DNA of 64,000 bases from Desulfatitalea alkaliphila (GCF_022968795.1 NZ_JALJRB010000002.1:248001-312000); one strand, 5' to 3'. Counted from the stretch's first letter, positions 18,962-28,502 are shown. Translations and numbers: made by a program. The notes: generated from the letters alone by a model not told the origin.

Positions 18962-20215
18962 CTACGCCGTCTCCTCCGGTGTTTCGCCCAGCACCGAGAG
19001 ATCGAAGATGTCCGGAAAGTAGTAGCGCAGCACTTTGGTGGGAAAGCCGATGGTCAGGGGGGCACGGTGGGTGGTGCTGCGCACCAGCCCTTCGCTGATC
19101 AATTGACTGACGATGCGGCGGGCGTGGCGGTCGGTCTGGCTTTCCATTCCCATGACCGCGCGGGCTTCGCCCCGGGGGATTTCGCCCTGCAGGAAAAGCG
19201 CCTTGAGCAGTTTGGCGGCCCGCGGGTCGATGGGGTGGATAGCGCCGCGGGATGCCCGGCGATCCTTGATATAGCCGTCGATACGGGCGTCGATGCGCTG
19301 CAGGCCCAGGATCTTGTCCATGAAGATGGCCTGGTCCAGGCACACTTCCAGAAAATAGAGGCAGTAGTCGGCGAAAAAGGGCTGGTCGAAACCGCTGCGA
19401 TCCGCGGTGGGTGAATCGGCGGATTGCAGGTTGGTCATGTACCACTGTTTGTTGCGCGAAAATCCCCGGGAAAGGGACCACAGGTTGGTCCGGTTGATGC
19501 CGACGGCGGCCAGGTAGAGTCCTGAAAAGAGCCGGGCCACGCGGCCGTTGCCGTCCCGGAAGGGGTGCAGCCACAGCAGGCGGTGGTGGGCGGCCGCGGC
19601 GGCGATCAGCCGTTCGTCGCCATGGAAATGGTGCGGCTGATAAAGGCGGCTGAAGGTGTCGTACAGCGCCGGCAATTGGCGGGCCGTCGGACCATGAACG
19701 GTGGCGCCGCCGTCCAGGGAGATGTCGCCGTCGCGCATGTGGCCCGGCATGACCGAGTGGGGGGTGAAGCCGCCGCGGCTGTGGGTGAACCGATGTTCGG
19801 CGGGCAGCTGCTCGTAGAACATGCGGTGAATGCGACGGACAAAGTCGAAGGCGCAGGGGTTGGGCGGCGGATCGGTGAGCATCTCGGCCATCAAGGCCCG
19901 CTCGGTCTGCACGTGGGCGGCGCACAGCTGTTGGGCGTAGCGCTTTTCCGCATCGCGGGCGTAGTCCTGTTGCAGGGCGGCTTCGATATCCAGAATGGAG
20001 GTTTTGTGCCCTTCGATCAGGTTGGAGTGGTAGCTGTTGAGAAAACGCAACCGATCGCCCAGGGCGGCGGCGGTCTGTGGGGCGATCCGCCCTTCCAGGG
20101 TGGCCGAGGCAACAACAACCGCCTGGGCCATATCCTTCAACTCCCCCAAGCGATGGAAAGGAATCGGCGGATCGAAGATTTGCCCAACAGATGCACCGTC
20201 CACGCCACCCCCCAT
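18962..20215 (-). CDS. Fic family AMP-transferase-like protein
   Basis: This is a 417-aa Fic protein, a class that usually transfers AMP to target proteins. The catalytic motif HPFRDGNGRVAR (about residue 215) is complete. Near residue 65, SNLIEG matches the inhibitory helix motif (S/T)xxxE(G/N), so this is a class II, self-inhibited Fic. The C terminus is a winged-helix-like region (RHARRIVSQLISEGLVR). ATG 20215 is preceded immediately by a stop in frame. A strong AAGGAG lies about 27 nt further upstream, in register with a different frame across a G6 run, so the true N terminus could differ. It is transcribed toward the putative toxin pair, and a C-terminal remnant of a second copy sits at 15823. 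Confidence 0.9.
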   Translation of the reverse strand: MGGGVDGASVGQIFDPPIPFHRLGELKDMAQAVVVASATLEGRIAPQTAAALGDRLRFLNSYHSNLIEGHKTSILDIEAALQQDYARDAEKRYAQQLCAAHVQTERALMAEMLTDPPPNPCAFDFVRRIHRMFYEQLPAEHRFTHSRGGFTPHSVMPGHMRDGDISLDGGATVHGPTARQLPALYDTFSRLYQPHHFHGDERLIAAAAAHHRLLWLHPFRDGNGRVARLFSGLYLAAVGINRTNLWSLSRGFSRNKQWYMTNLQSADSPTADRSGFDQPFFADYCLYFLEVCLDQAIFMDKILGLQRIDARIDGYIKDRRASRGAIHPIDPRAAKLLKALFLQGEIPRGEARAVMGMESQTDRHARRIVSQLISEGLVRSTTHRAPLTIGFPTKVLRYYFPDIFDLSVLGETPEETA

Positions 20216-20327
20216 TCATGTCCGGTTCAATGACCGGTATATCTCCTTTAATAATTAATATTTACCATACACAAAGCCACCCCAAATGTCCACATCCATG
20301 TCCGGATCCAAACAACCCGCCAAAACC

Positions 20328-20390
20328 CCTCACTATCCCCCATCCAATCGGCAGAATACCTTGCTTTAAACTTTAAACTATATTTTTAAA
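20328..20390 (-). repeat. AT-rich intergenic repeat copy D
   Basis: On the minus strand this reads AGTTTAAAGTTTAAAGCAAG followed by GTATTCTGCCGATTGGATGG, nearly the same as copy B beside gltD. Its AT-rich end overlaps the 3' end of the phosphatase gene at 20378. Confidence 0.6.
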
Positions 20391-20995
20391 TACTTAACCT
20401 CCGGCAACCCCTCTTCATCTTCCGTCCGAAACACCAAACTCGTTATCGATGCATGCCCCGGATAACTCACCGGAAAACCGGTCTTTTTGAGACGCACCTT
20501 GTTCTCCGGCGACAACGCGACCCCCTTGGCCCAGAGCATGGTGAAGACGATCACGTCCCCGTGGGTGACCGCCGCCACATGGCCTCCGGCGAAGCGGCGG
20601 CGCAACTGCCACAGCAGGGGCCGCACCCGCACCACAATATCTTCGGGTTGATCGAACTGCGGCGGCGCGTCGGTATAAATGTCGCCGTTGAGGGCATCCA
20701 CTTGGGCACCGGGCCGTCCCTCATACACCGTGTGCACTTCAATCAGACGCCGGGACTGGCGCAGCTTGAGGGCGGGAAAAAAGTTGAGGATCTCCGCGGC
20801 GGTCTGGCGGGTGCGCAGCAGCGGACTGCTGACGACGGCCCGCAGGTCGTGGGCTTGCAGGCGGCGGCCGGCGGCCCGGGCCTGTTCCCGGCCCCGATCA
20901 CTGAGCCGAAAGCGCGGCAGTCGGCCGTAAAGGATCTGCTGGGGATTGTGAACTTCACCGTGGCGGACCAGGTGGATGCAGGTGGCGCTGTTCAT
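20378..20995 (-). CDS. Histidine phosphatase superfamily protein (phosphoglycerate mutase-like)
   Basis: This is a 205-aa cytoplasmic protein of the branch-1 histidine phosphatase superfamily. The phosphate-accepting motif LVRHGEV is at residues 9-15. RLSDRGREQARAAG and SSPLLRTRQTA carry the conserved arginines, and VAAVTHGDVIVF has the second catalytic histidine. Members include phosphoglycerate mutase, CobC and SixA, and the sequence alone does not decide the substrate. The ECF-type ATPase gene follows 27 nt upstream on the map on the same strand, so the two may be cotranscribed with the ATPase first. Confidence 0.9.
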   Translation of the reverse strand: MNSATCIHLVRHGEVHNPQQILYGRLPRFRLSDRGREQARAAGRRLQAHDLRAVVSSPLLRTRQTAAEILNFFPALKLRQSRRLIEVHTVYEGRPGAQVDALNGDIYTDAPPQFDQPEDIVVRVRPLLWQLRRRFAGGHVAAVTHGDVIVFTMLWAKGVALSPENKVRLKKTGFPVSYPGHASITSLVFRTEDEEGLPEVKYLKI

Positions 20996-21022
20996 GGGTA
21001 CAAACCTTTGGCGTGCCCGGGG

Positions 21023-21760
21023 TCAGGGGTGTTCGTGGGGCTGGTGCCCCAGGGGGTGGCAGTGGGCATGGGCATGTTGGTGCAGCTCGGCATCCTCCAC
21101 CAGCCGTCCGTTTTTGAGGGTGTAAAAAGCGGAGACCACCTCAGCCATGAAATCGAACTCGTGGGAGATGAGGATGTAGGAAAGATCGAGTTCCAGTAGA
21201 ATGGTTTTCAATCGTGCCTTGGTGGTTTCGTCCAGGCCGCTGGTGGGTTCGTCCAGCAGCAGCACTTCCGGCGCCATGGCCAGAACCGTGGCCAGGGAGA
21301 CCAATCGCTTTTCGCCGCCCGAAAGCTTGAAGGTGATGCGCTGCTCGAAACCGTGCAGTCCCAGCCGATCCAGCACCCGGCGGGCTGTGGCGATGGCTTC
21401 GTCCTTGGATTGGCCCATGTTCAACGGCCCGAAGGCCACATCCTCCAGTACCGTGGGGGAAAAGAGCTGATCGTCGGCGTCCTGGAACAGCATGCCGATG
21501 CGCTGGCGCACTGCCACGAAATCCTTCTCTTCCGACACCGGCCGACCGAAAATTTCGATGCGGCCCGCGTCGGGCCGCAGCAACCCCATGATGATGTGCA
21601 GCAGGGTGGTCTTGCCACTGCCGTTGGGCGCCACCAGGCCGATACGATCTCCCGGAAAAAGCGCGAAGTCGAGCCGGTCGAGCACGGGCGATCCGCCGGG
21701 ATAGGCGAAGGAGATCTCCTGCAAACGGATGATGGGGCTATGGTCGCGGTCCGTGTTCAT
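21023..21760 (-). CDS. ECF-type (CbiO/BioM-like) ABC transporter ATPase with His-rich tail
   Basis: This is a 245-aa ATP-binding subunit of an energy-coupling-factor or metal ABC importer. Walker A APNGSGKTT, Q-loop FQDADDQLFSPTVLEDVAFG (characteristic of the CbiO/EcfA group), signature LSGGEKRLVSLA and Walker B VLLLDEPTSGLD are intact. The last 20 residues contain eight histidines (HQHAHAHCHPLGHQPHEH), suggesting Ni/Co/Zn handling. The start is uncertain: ATG 21760 gives the usual N terminus, but in-frame ATGs exist at 21778 and 21811 and none has a strong ribosome site. No transmembrane T or S component lies nearby, which is unusual. Confidence 0.87.
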   Translation of the reverse strand: MNTDRDHSPIIRLQEISFAYPGGSPVLDRLDFALFPGDRIGLVAPNGSGKTTLLHIIMGLLRPDAGRIEIFGRPVSEEKDFVAVRQRIGMLFQDADDQLFSPTVLEDVAFGPLNMGQSKDEAIATARRVLDRLGLHGFEQRITFKLSGGEKRLVSLATVLAMAPEVLLLDEPTSGLDETTKARLKTILLELDLSYILISHEFDFMAEVVSAFYTLKNGRLVEDAELHQHAHAHCHPLGHQPHEHP

Positions 21761-21913
21761 CACCCGGAGCTTTACCATACAATGGGGGGCTTGGCTATGG
21801 GATGTTGGCACCGCGGCGGAGGCAGGACAGATGTCGGCAGTCGGTTGATGCGGCGTGAATAAGGGCGCGGCAGGGGCGCGCCGGAAACTGCGCCCCTGCC
21901 GCGAAGGGAGGGC

Positions 21914-23602
21914 TCAAACTTTGAAACTGTTGACCACGGCGGTCAATTTTTGGGAGATGCCCAGCAAATCCTCGGCGCTGTTTTTCACCTGACCGCTGCC
22001 GCTGGCCATTTCGCTGGAGGCCTGATTCACCGCCAGGATCTCTTGAGATATCTGGGAAGCCACCGTGGAGCTCTGGCCGACGTTTTCGTTGACCTCCTGA
22101 ATACCCGTGGAAATCTGGGCGATGTTGCCGGCGATCTCCTGGGTGGCCGTGGATTGCTCTTCCACCGCCGCGGCGATGGTGCCGACGATGTCGTTAATGG
22201 TCTTGATCACGCCGGAGATCTCGTCGATGCCGGTAACGGCGCCGTTGGTGCTCTCTTGAATGTTGGCGATTTTGCCTTTGATCTCCTGGGTGGCGTTGGC
22301 GGTCTGCTTGGCCAGCTCCTTGATTTCATTGGCCACAACGGCAAAACCCTTGCCGGCCTCACCGGCCCGGGCCGCCTCGATGGTGGCGTTGAGGGCCAGC
22401 AGGTTGACCTGCTCGGAAATGTCGGTGATGGTTTCCACCACCTTGCCCACATCCATTGCCGCCTGGCCCAGGGCGCCCATCTGGGCGGACGACTCCCGGG
22501 TGGTCGACACGGCCTGATCGGAGATGGTGCGGGCTTTTTCGGCGTTCTGGGCGATCTCGTTGATGGTCGAGGACATCTCCTCGGCCGACGAGGCCACCAC
22601 GTTGGTGTTGGTGCTGGACTGTTCCATGGCCGCGGCCACATTGCCGATATTGGTGCTCATCTCCTCCACGGCGCTGGCCACGGTGTCCGATTTGCCGGAC
22701 ACATCCTCGGCGGATGCCGACATGTGGGCGGAGAGCTCCGCCAGGGTGTTGGCGCTGTTGTGCAGCGTGGTGGCGTTTTGGGCCATCTCCTTGATCAGCG
22801 ACTGGAGCTTGTCCATGAAGGCATTGAACCAGTAGGCCAGGTGGCCCAACTCGTCCTTGGCGCTGCTGTCCAGCCGCTTGGTCAGGTCCCCTTCGCCCTG
22901 GGCGATGTCCTGTAGCCCCTCGACCATGGCATTGACCGGTCGGGTGACCATGCGACCGATGAACCACGCCAGCAGGAGGCCGGCCGCGACAGCCAGGGCC
23001 AAAGAGACGCCTTGCAGCATTTTGCCGGACTTATAGGTACTTTCCGCTTGCTGACTGGCCTGTTGCGCGAGCCCGAGCGCCAGTTCCGTCAACTGGTCGA
23101 TGGGGTCGCGCATTGCCTCGAACCGTTTCTTGGCATCGCCCGCGCTGAGCGCTTCGGCCTGGTCGATGGCCTCCGGGGTCCCTTTGCGCACCAGCTCGAG
23201 GACCTTGCGCGAAACCGGCGCCCATTCCGCCCGCGCCTTTTCGTGGTCGGCGATCAGCTTTTTTTCCGCCGATGTGAAAGCCAAGGATTTGTATTGATCA
23301 AAACGCTCCTGCGCTTGTCGCAAATTGGTTTCATATTCTTCGACGAAGCCTTTGAAAAGTGGCGACTGTGGATCGGTGAAAAGCATGGAGCGTTCCGCCA
23401 CCAAAAGCTGCTGCAGATCGCGGTCTGCTTCGATCAGATAATCGATGCCCGGCATGTGAATCGTATAGATTTGCGCCAGGTTGTGGTGCACCCCGCCGGC
23501 GCTGTGAAACCCGATGTAACCGACGACGCCCATGAACAGCAGCATGATCCCGAAACCGGCCAATAATTTGGTGTGAATTTTCAAATTCTTGATGCGTTGC
23601 AT
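21914..23602 (-). CDS. Methyl-accepting chemotaxis protein (4HB sensor, HAMP, MA domain)
   Basis: This is a 562-aa transmembrane chemoreceptor. Membrane helix 1 is at about 10-30, a periplasmic four-helix-bundle-type sensor at about 31-195 ([18 protein letters not shown], then a long helical part), and membrane helix 2 at about 197-217. A HAMP domain ([20 protein letters not shown]) follows at about 218-270, and the methyl-accepting signalling domain runs to the C terminus. The hairpin signature [20 protein letters not shown] is perfect. There is no C-terminal CheR-binding pentapeptide; the protein ends VNSFKV. No che genes are nearby, so it is an orphan receptor. The ligand is unknown. Confidence 0.95.
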   Translation of the reverse strand: MQRIKNLKIHTKLLAGFGIMLLFMGVVGYIGFHSAGGVHHNLAQIYTIHMPGIDYLIEADRDLQQLLVAERSMLFTDPQSPLFKGFVEEYETNLRQAQERFDQYKSLAFTSAEKKLIADHEKARAEWAPVSRKVLELVRKGTPEAIDQAEALSAGDAKKRFEAMRDPIDQLTELALGLAQQASQQAESTYKSGKMLQGVSLALAVAAGLLLAWFIGRMVTRPVNAMVEGLQDIAQGEGDLTKRLDSSAKDELGHLAYWFNAFMDKLQSLIKEMAQNATTLHNSANTLAELSAHMSASAEDVSGKSDTVASAVEEMSTNIGNVAAAMEQSSTNTNVVASSAEEMSSTINEIAQNAEKARTISDQAVSTTRESSAQMGALGQAAMDVGKVVETITDISEQVNLLALNATIEAARAGEAGKGFAVVANEIKELAKQTANATQEIKGKIANIQESTNGAVTGIDEISGVIKTINDIVGTIAAAVEEQSTATQEIAGNIAQISTGIQEVNENVGQSSTVASQISQEILAVNQASSEMASGSGQVKNSAEDLLGISQKLTAVVNSFKV

Positions 23603-23781
23603 TTTTATCCCTCGTTTTCCATGTCGTTGGATGACCCACCCGTTACCATTACTATTGGACGGACAAACCGTTTACTTGAGGAATATTTCGGACACTGGCG
23701 GATTGAAAACGCCCGCATCGCATTTTCAGAGCGCCGGCCGGTCGATGATCCGGGCCTTGGCGTCGCAACCGCTATTTTTCG

Positions 23782-23811
23782 TTGACAAACCCCTCTGGCC
23801 CCCTTTATATG
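23782..23811 (+). promoter_or_regulatory. Sigma-70-type promoter for the alaC leader
   Basis: A perfect -35 TTGACA (23782-23787) is followed after 17 nt by TTATAT (23805-23810), or after 18 nt by TATATG. Transcription would begin near 23818, about 30 nt before the leader-peptide ATG. No other promoter this good was seen upstream of alaC. Confidence 0.65.
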
Positions 23812-23848
23812 TCTATTCAGATCCTTAACGTGGTAAGGCAGGTGTACG

Positions 23849-23920
23849 ATGAAACCCATTGTCCCATTGGCCGCCGCGGCCGCGCACAGCACAGCTCGGG
23901 CGCAGGGCGGCGGAGTGTAA
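23849..23920 (+). CDS. Alanine-rich leader peptide upstream of alaC
   Basis: This is a 23-codon open frame, preceded by AAGGCAGGTG 4 nt before the ATG and ending TAA. It has five consecutive alanine codons (residues 8-12) plus two more, seven alanines in 23, and Ile-Val-Pro-Leu just before the run. It lies between a good promoter and two hairpins, the second with the form of an intrinsic terminator, and then alaC. A short peptide rich in the end-product amino acid is the hallmark of ribosome-mediated transcription attenuation. Since AlaC makes alanine from pyruvate, the match between codon and enzyme is suggestive. It is not proven: GC-rich DNA makes alanine runs fairly often. Confidence 0.5.
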   Translation: MKPIVPLAAAAAHSTARAQGGGV

Positions 23921-23942
23921 AATCCAACGTCGTTAATTTTTC

Positions 23943-24020
23943 GCCACGGGCTGTAGCGGTCGGTCCGTGGCGTTCTCTTCAAGGCCCCGGATCGAAGCCC
24001 ACGCTCCGGGGCCTTTCTGT
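23943..24020 (+). terminator. Tandem hairpins, attenuator-like, in the alaC leader
   Basis: Hairpin 1 has a perfect 8-bp stem, CGCCACGG paired with CCGTGGCG (23943-23972). Hairpin 2 pairs AAGGCCCCGGA (23981-23991) with TCCGGGGCCTT (24005-24015), and is followed by the T-rich CTGTTT, the form of an intrinsic terminator. It ends about 20 nt before the alaC start and so would stop transcription before the gene. Inside the leader-peptide codons, GCCGCC can pair with GGCGGC, which offers an alternative fold, but I could not identify a clear antiterminator by eye. Confidence 0.55.
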
Positions 24021-24040
24021 TTGCAAAGGAGACACACAAA

Positions 24041-25258
24041 ATGGCATCAGAACCAAACAACACCATCCAGTTCGCCGGCCGCATGGCCCAGTTGCCGCCC
24101 TATCTGTTCGGCATGATCAACCAGATGAAGATGGAGAAACGCTGGCAGGGGGACGATGTGATCGACCTGGGCATGGGCAACCCGGTGGACCCGGCGCCGG
24201 CGCCGGTGATCGAGAAGCTGGTGGAAGTGGCCAACGATCCCAAGACCCACCGCTACCCGGTGGCCTACGGCATGCGCAATCTGCGCATCGAGATCGCCAA
24301 GAGCTATAAAAAGGATTACGGTGTCGAGCTGGATCCCGATGCCGAAATCATCTGCACCATCGGCTCCAAGGAGGGCATCTCCCACCTGTGCCTGGCCCTG
24401 ATCGGCCCGGGCGACACGGTGCTGGTGCCGGCCCCGGCCTTTCCGGTGCACATCTACGCGGCCATCATCGCCGGGGGCAGCGTGCTGCGCATTCCCCTGG
24501 CCGAGGAGCCGGTTTTCCTGGAGCGGCTGGAAACCATGTGCGCCAACGTCTATCCCCGGCCCAAGGTGCTGATCCTCAACTATCCGCACAATCCCACCGC
24601 CGTGCTGGGCACCCGCTCCCTTTACGAACGGGTGGTCTATCTGGCCAAGAAATACAACTTCATGGTGATCCACGATTTCGCCTACAACAAGATCACCTTC
24701 GACGGCTACGTGGCCCCCAGCTTCCTGGAAGTGCCCGGCGCGCGGGACGTGGGCGTGGAGTTCGGCTCCTTTTCCAAGTCTTACAACATGGCCGGCTGGC
24801 GACTGGGCTACTGCGTGGGCAACAAGCAGATGGTCACCGGCCTGCGCCAGATCAAGGGATATTACGACTACGGCATCTTCTCGGCCATCCAGATCGCCGG
24901 CATCGTGGCCCTGCGCCACTGCGACGAGGATGTGCTCCACCAGGCACAGATCTATCAGAACCGGCGCGATGTGCTCTGCGAGGTGCTGGAGCGCATGGAC
25001 TGGCCCATCGAGCGGCCCAAGGCGGGCATGTTCGCCTGGGCCAAGATCCCGCCGCCCTTCGACAAGCTGGGTTCCATGGAGTTCTCCATCGAGATGATGA
25101 AACGGGCCAACGTGGCCCTGGCGCCGGGCATCGGTTTCGGCGAGGAGGGGGAAGGCTATCTGCGCATCGCCCTGGTGGAAAACGAACACCGCATCCGCCA
25201 GGCCTTGCGCCAGATGAAAAAAGCGATGCGCGAGATGGAGCAGGAAAGGGATCTTTAG
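24041..25258 (+). CDS. alaC: Alanine-forming aminotransferase AlaC (glutamate-pyruvate type)
   Basis: This is a 405-aa class I PLP-dependent aminotransferase that resembles E. coli AlaC along its length: GSKEGISHLCLALIGPGDTV, VHDFAYNKITFDGY..PS and VPGARDVGVEF each have close counterparts there. The PLP lysine is in SFSKSYNMAGWRLGY (about residue 246). AlaC transfers the amino group from glutamate to pyruvate to make alanine. It is also related to LL-diaminopimelate aminotransferase, so substrate preference is likely but not certain. AAAGGAG lies before the ATG, downstream of an alanine-rich leader peptide and terminator-like hairpin. Its TAG overlaps the stop of the convergent maeB gene. Confidence 0.88.
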   Translation: MASEPNNTIQFAGRMAQLPPYLFGMINQMKMEKRWQGDDVIDLGMGNPVDPAPAPVIEKLVEVANDPKTHRYPVAYGMRNLRIEIAKSYKKDYGVELDPDAEIICTIGSKEGISHLCLALIGPGDTVLVPAPAFPVHIYAAIIAGGSVLRIPLAEEPVFLERLETMCANVYPRPKVLILNYPHNPTAVLGTRSLYERVVYLAKKYNFMVIHDFAYNKITFDGYVAPSFLEVPGARDVGVEFGSFSKSYNMAGWRLGYCVGNKQMVTGLRQIKGYYDYGIFSAIQIAGIVALRHCDEDVLHQAQIYQNRRDVLCEVLERMDWPIERPKAGMFAWAKIPPPFDKLGSMEFSIEMMKRANVALAPGIGFGEEGEGYLRIALVENEHRIRQALRQMKKAMREMEQERDL

Positions 25259-27531
25259 CAGCACCACCCATTCTTGTGGTTCTGGGCCTGGGCCACGGTG
25301 ATGGCGATGACGTTGACCACGTTCTCCATGTCGCTGTCGCGCTGCAGCACATTGAATGGCCGGCTGATGCCCATCAACAGGGGCCCCACCGCCTTGGCCG
25401 CGCCCAAGCGATCCACCAGCTTGTAGGCGATGTTGCCCGCCGCCAGGTCGGGAAAGATCAGCACATTGGCCGCCTGCTGCAGACGGTTGAAGCCGAAGGT
25501 GCCGTTGAGGATCTCATCGGTCACCGCGGTGTCGGCCTGCATCTCACCGTCGATGCAAAGCTCGGGCTTGCGGGCGCGGGCGATGCGCACCGCCTCGGCC
25601 ACCTTATCGGCAGCGGCATGGCGGGTGCTGCCGAAGTTGGAAAAGGAGAGCATGGCCACCCTTGGCGGCATGTCGAAGAAAAGGGCCATTTCCGAAGCCA
25701 GCAGGGCGATCTCGGCCAGCTCCGCCGCCGTGGGCGTTATGTTGACCGTGGCATCGGCAAACAGCAGGGTCCGGTTCTTGGCGATCATCAGGTAAAGGCC
25801 CGACACCCGCGTCACCCCCGCCCGCCGGGGAATCACCTGTAATACCGGACGGATGGCGTCGGGATAGGTCTGGGCGATGCCGTGCACCTGACCGTCCACC
25901 AGCCCCTCCTGAACCATCATGGCGCCGAACAAATAGGGGTGCTGCAACCGGCGGCGGGTCTCCGCCAAGGTCCACCCCTTGCGTTGCCGCATGGCGTAAA
26001 GCTTGCGCACAAAATCCTCGAATTGGTCATTGACGCGCGGGTCGATCACCTCGATCCCTTCCAGGGGAATCTGAATGGCGGCAGCCGTGGCGGCCACCGC
26101 CTCCGGCGCCCCCAGCAGCACCGGCTGGGCGATGCCGTCCAGCCGCGCCTGGTGCGCCGCCCGCACGATCACCGGATGGGTGCCTTCGGGCAGCACGATG
26201 CGCAGCGGCCGCTGCTGGGCACGGATGATGATCTTGCGCATCAGCTCGCGCTCCGGCCCCAGGCAGGCTTCCAACCGCTGGACATAGGCCGTCGTCTCCG
26301 GTGGGCGCAGCCGCGCCACGCCGCTTTGCACGGCCGCCGCCGCCACCGCCGGCACCACTTTGAGCAGCACCCGGTTGTCCAGCGGCTTGGGGATGATGTA
26401 GGCCGGCCCGAAATGGATGGGCTTGCCGCCGTAGGCCCGGATCACGGCATCGGGCACATCCTCGCGGGCCAGGGCCGCCAGGGCCCGCACCGCCGCCACC
26501 TTCATCTCTTCGGTGATGCCCGTGGCCCGGACATCCAGGGCGGCCCGGAAGATGTAGGGGAAACCCAGCACGTTGTTCACCTGGTTGGGATAGTCGGAGC
26601 GGCCGGTGGCCACGATGGCGTCGGGCCGGGCCGCCTTGGCTTTCTCGTAGCCGATCTCCGGATCGGGGTTGGCCAGGGCGAAGATGATGGGCCGCTCGGC
26701 CATGCGGGCCAGCATGGCCGGTGTAAAGGCCCCCTTGGCCGACATACCCACCAGCAAATCGGCGCCCTCCACGGCATCGGCCAGCGTCCGGGCGGCGGTT
26801 TCGGCGGCGAAGCGGGCCTTGTAGGGATTCATGCCCTCGGCACGGCCCTGGAAGATCACCCCCCGGGAATCCACCATCACCAGGTTCTCCTTGCGCACCC
26901 CCAACTGCACATAGAGATTGGCGCAAGCAATGCCCGCGGCGCCGGCGCCGTTGATCACCACCCGCAGGCGGTCGATGGCGCGATCCGTCAAGGCCGCCGC
27001 GTTGAGCATGGCGGCGGCCGAGATGATGGCCGTGCCGTGCTGATCGTCGTGAAACACCGGGATGTTCATTTGCGCCTTGAGCTGCTCTTCGATGTAGAAG
27101 CAGTCCGGCGCCTTGATGTCCTCCAGATTGATGCCGCCGAAGGTGGGTTCCAGCAGCTTGACCGCCTGAATGAACGCTTCCGGGTCGGTGGTGTCCAACT
27201 CCAGGTCGAACACATCGATGTCGGCAAAACGCTTGAACAGCACCGCCTTGCCCTCCATCACCGGTTTGCCCGCCAGGGCGCCGATGTGGCCCAAGCCCAA
27301 CACCGCCGTACCGTTGGTGATCACGGCGATGAGGTTGGATCGGTTGGTGTAGTCGTAGGCCCGGTTCGGATCGGCCTGGATCTCCAGGCAGGGCACGGCC
27401 ACCCCGGGCGTGTAAGCCAGACTCAGGTCCGCCTGGCTGAAGAAGGGTTTGGTGGGCACCACCTCGGTCTTTCCAGGCCGCGGCTCCCGATGATAACGCA
27501 GGGCTTGCGCTTTGGTGTGCATGGGATTCAC
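25255..27531 (-). CDS. maeB: NADP-dependent malic enzyme with phosphotransacetylase-like domain (MaeB)
   Basis: This is a 758-aa malic enzyme that oxidatively decarboxylates malate to pyruvate and CO2 with reduction of NAD(P)+. The N-terminal malic domain ([19 protein letters not shown] near residue 33, catalytic-region [29 protein letters not shown]) and the dinucleotide motif [10 protein letters not shown] are intact. From about residue 430 the C-terminal half is the phosphate acetyltransferase-like domain ([29 protein letters not shown]), usually regulatory and inactive. The downstream hydrolase on the same transcript direction overlaps: its stop shares ATGA with the maeB start, so the hydrolase gene is upstream and translationally coupled. 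Confidence 0.95.
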   Translation of the reverse strand: MNPMHTKAQALRYHREPRPGKTEVVPTKPFFSQADLSLAYTPGVAVPCLEIQADPNRAYDYTNRSNLIAVITNGTAVLGLGHIGALAGKPVMEGKAVLFKRFADIDVFDLELDTTDPEAFIQAVKLLEPTFGGINLEDIKAPDCFYIEEQLKAQMNIPVFHDDQHGTAIISAAAMLNAAALTDRAIDRLRVVINGAGAAGIACANLYVQLGVRKENLVMVDSRGVIFQGRAEGMNPYKARFAAETAARTLADAVEGADLLVGMSAKGAFTPAMLARMAERPIIFALANPDPEIGYEKAKAARPDAIVATGRSDYPNQVNNVLGFPYIFRAALDVRATGITEEMKVAAVRALAALAREDVPDAVIRAYGGKPIHFGPAYIIPKPLDNRVLLKVVPAVAAAAVQSGVARLRPPETTAYVQRLEACLGPERELMRKIIIRAQQRPLRIVLPEGTHPVIVRAAHQARLDGIAQPVLLGAPEAVAATAAAIQIPLEGIEVIDPRVNDQFEDFVRKLYAMRQRKGWTLAETRRRLQHPYLFGAMMVQEGLVDGQVHGIAQTYPDAIRPVLQVIPRRAGVTRVSGLYLMIAKNRTLLFADATVNITPTAAELAEIALLASEMALFFDMPPRVAMLSFSNFGSTRHAAADKVAEAVRIARARKPELCIDGEMQADTAVTDEILNGTFGFNRLQQAANVLIFPDLAAGNIAYKLVDRLGAAKAVGPLLMGISRPFNVLQRDSDMENVVNVIAITVAQAQNHKNGWCC

Positions 27532-28337
27532 CTATCGGCCGGCGCGGGCCGCTGTTGATCCAGAAAGGCGACAATGGTGCGGTTGAACAGGTCGGCCTGC
27601 TCCACGTTGACCAGGTGGGCCGCGCCGGGCACCACCTCCAAGCGGGCGCCGGGGATGCATTCGTGAATGGCGCGCGCCATGGCCGGCGGCGTGCCCTGGT
27701 CCTGTTCGCCCACCAGAATCAGCGTGGGCACGGTGATGCTGCGGTTGGCGTCCCGTTGATCCAGATCGCGGATCGCCGTGCAACAACCGATGAACCCTTC
27801 CGTGGGCGTGCCCAGGATCATGGCCCGCACACGCTCGACCGCCTCGGGCTGCCGCCGCTGCCCCGCCGGGGTGATCCAGCGGTCGAGGGTGCCGTCCACC
27901 ACCGCCGCCGTGCCGTCCACGGAAACGGCTTGCATGCGCTCTTCCCACATTTCAGGCGGCGGCATATGCGCCGATGTCGAGCTTAGAATCAAACTGAACA
28001 ACCGGTCCTTGTGGGCCGCTGCCAAAACCTGGCCCACCATTCCCCCCAGGGAGAGGCCCAAAAAATGGACCCGGTCCAAGGCCAGCGCGTCCAGCAACCC
28101 CACGGCGTCATCGGCGAGCATCTCCATGGTGTAGGACCGCTCCGGCGCCGCCGATGCCCCGTGACCGCGACTGTCATAGCGCAGCACCCGGTATCCGGCC
28201 TCCGTCAGGGCCGGCACCTGCCAATCCCACATCCCCAGATGGGCGCCCAAGGAGTGGGCCAGCATCACCACCGGCCCCTCTGCGGGACCGTCCCAGCGAT
28301 AGTTGAGGGTGGTCGCGTTGGCTTTGATTTCGGGCAT
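27528..28337 (-). CDS. Alpha/beta hydrolase, 3-oxoadipate enol-lactonase-like
   Basis: This is a 269-aa soluble alpha/beta hydrolase similar to PcaD-type enol-lactonases. The catalytic triad is seen as Ser in GLSLGGMVG (about 98), Asp in VGEQDQGTPPA (about 212) and His in PGAAHLVNVEQAD (about 240). The oxyanion motif MLAHSLGAHLGMWDWQ and the YDSRGHGAS turn are also typical. Its stop codon overlaps the start of maeB by 4 nt, so the two are translationally coupled. No other protocatechuate-pathway genes are nearby, so enol-lactone hydrolysis is only one candidate; the role may be in ester or lactone metabolism feeding pyruvate/malate. Confidence 0.85.
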   Translation of the reverse strand: MPEIKANATTLNYRWDGPAEGPVVMLAHSLGAHLGMWDWQVPALTEAGYRVLRYDSRGHGASAAPERSYTMEMLADDAVGLLDALALDRVHFLGLSLGGMVGQVLAAAHKDRLFSLILSSTSAHMPPPEMWEERMQAVSVDGTAAVVDGTLDRWITPAGQRRQPEAVERVRAMILGTPTEGFIGCCTAIRDLDQRDANRSITVPTLILVGEQDQGTPPAMARAIHECIPGARLEVVPGAAHLVNVEQADLFNRTIVAFLDQQRPAPADR

Positions 28338-28502
28338 TGCAAACTCCTTTCGTTGGTGCGATGAAACACTGGCTTTCCTTCAAGGCTTACATTCTATAGA
28401 CTTATAGGGCTGCTTGCAACCGGGCAAGCCGGGCAAGCCGGAGCCGGCAGGACAATCGCATGCAGAAATCAAGTGGAACGGAGCCCGCCCCTGGCGGGCA
28501 GC

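Noticed and set aside
15160-20230. Prophage or integrative element.
   Set aside because: No integrase, transposase, terminal repeats or attachment-like duplication of a tRNA was found at the edges. The ATPase alone is not enough.
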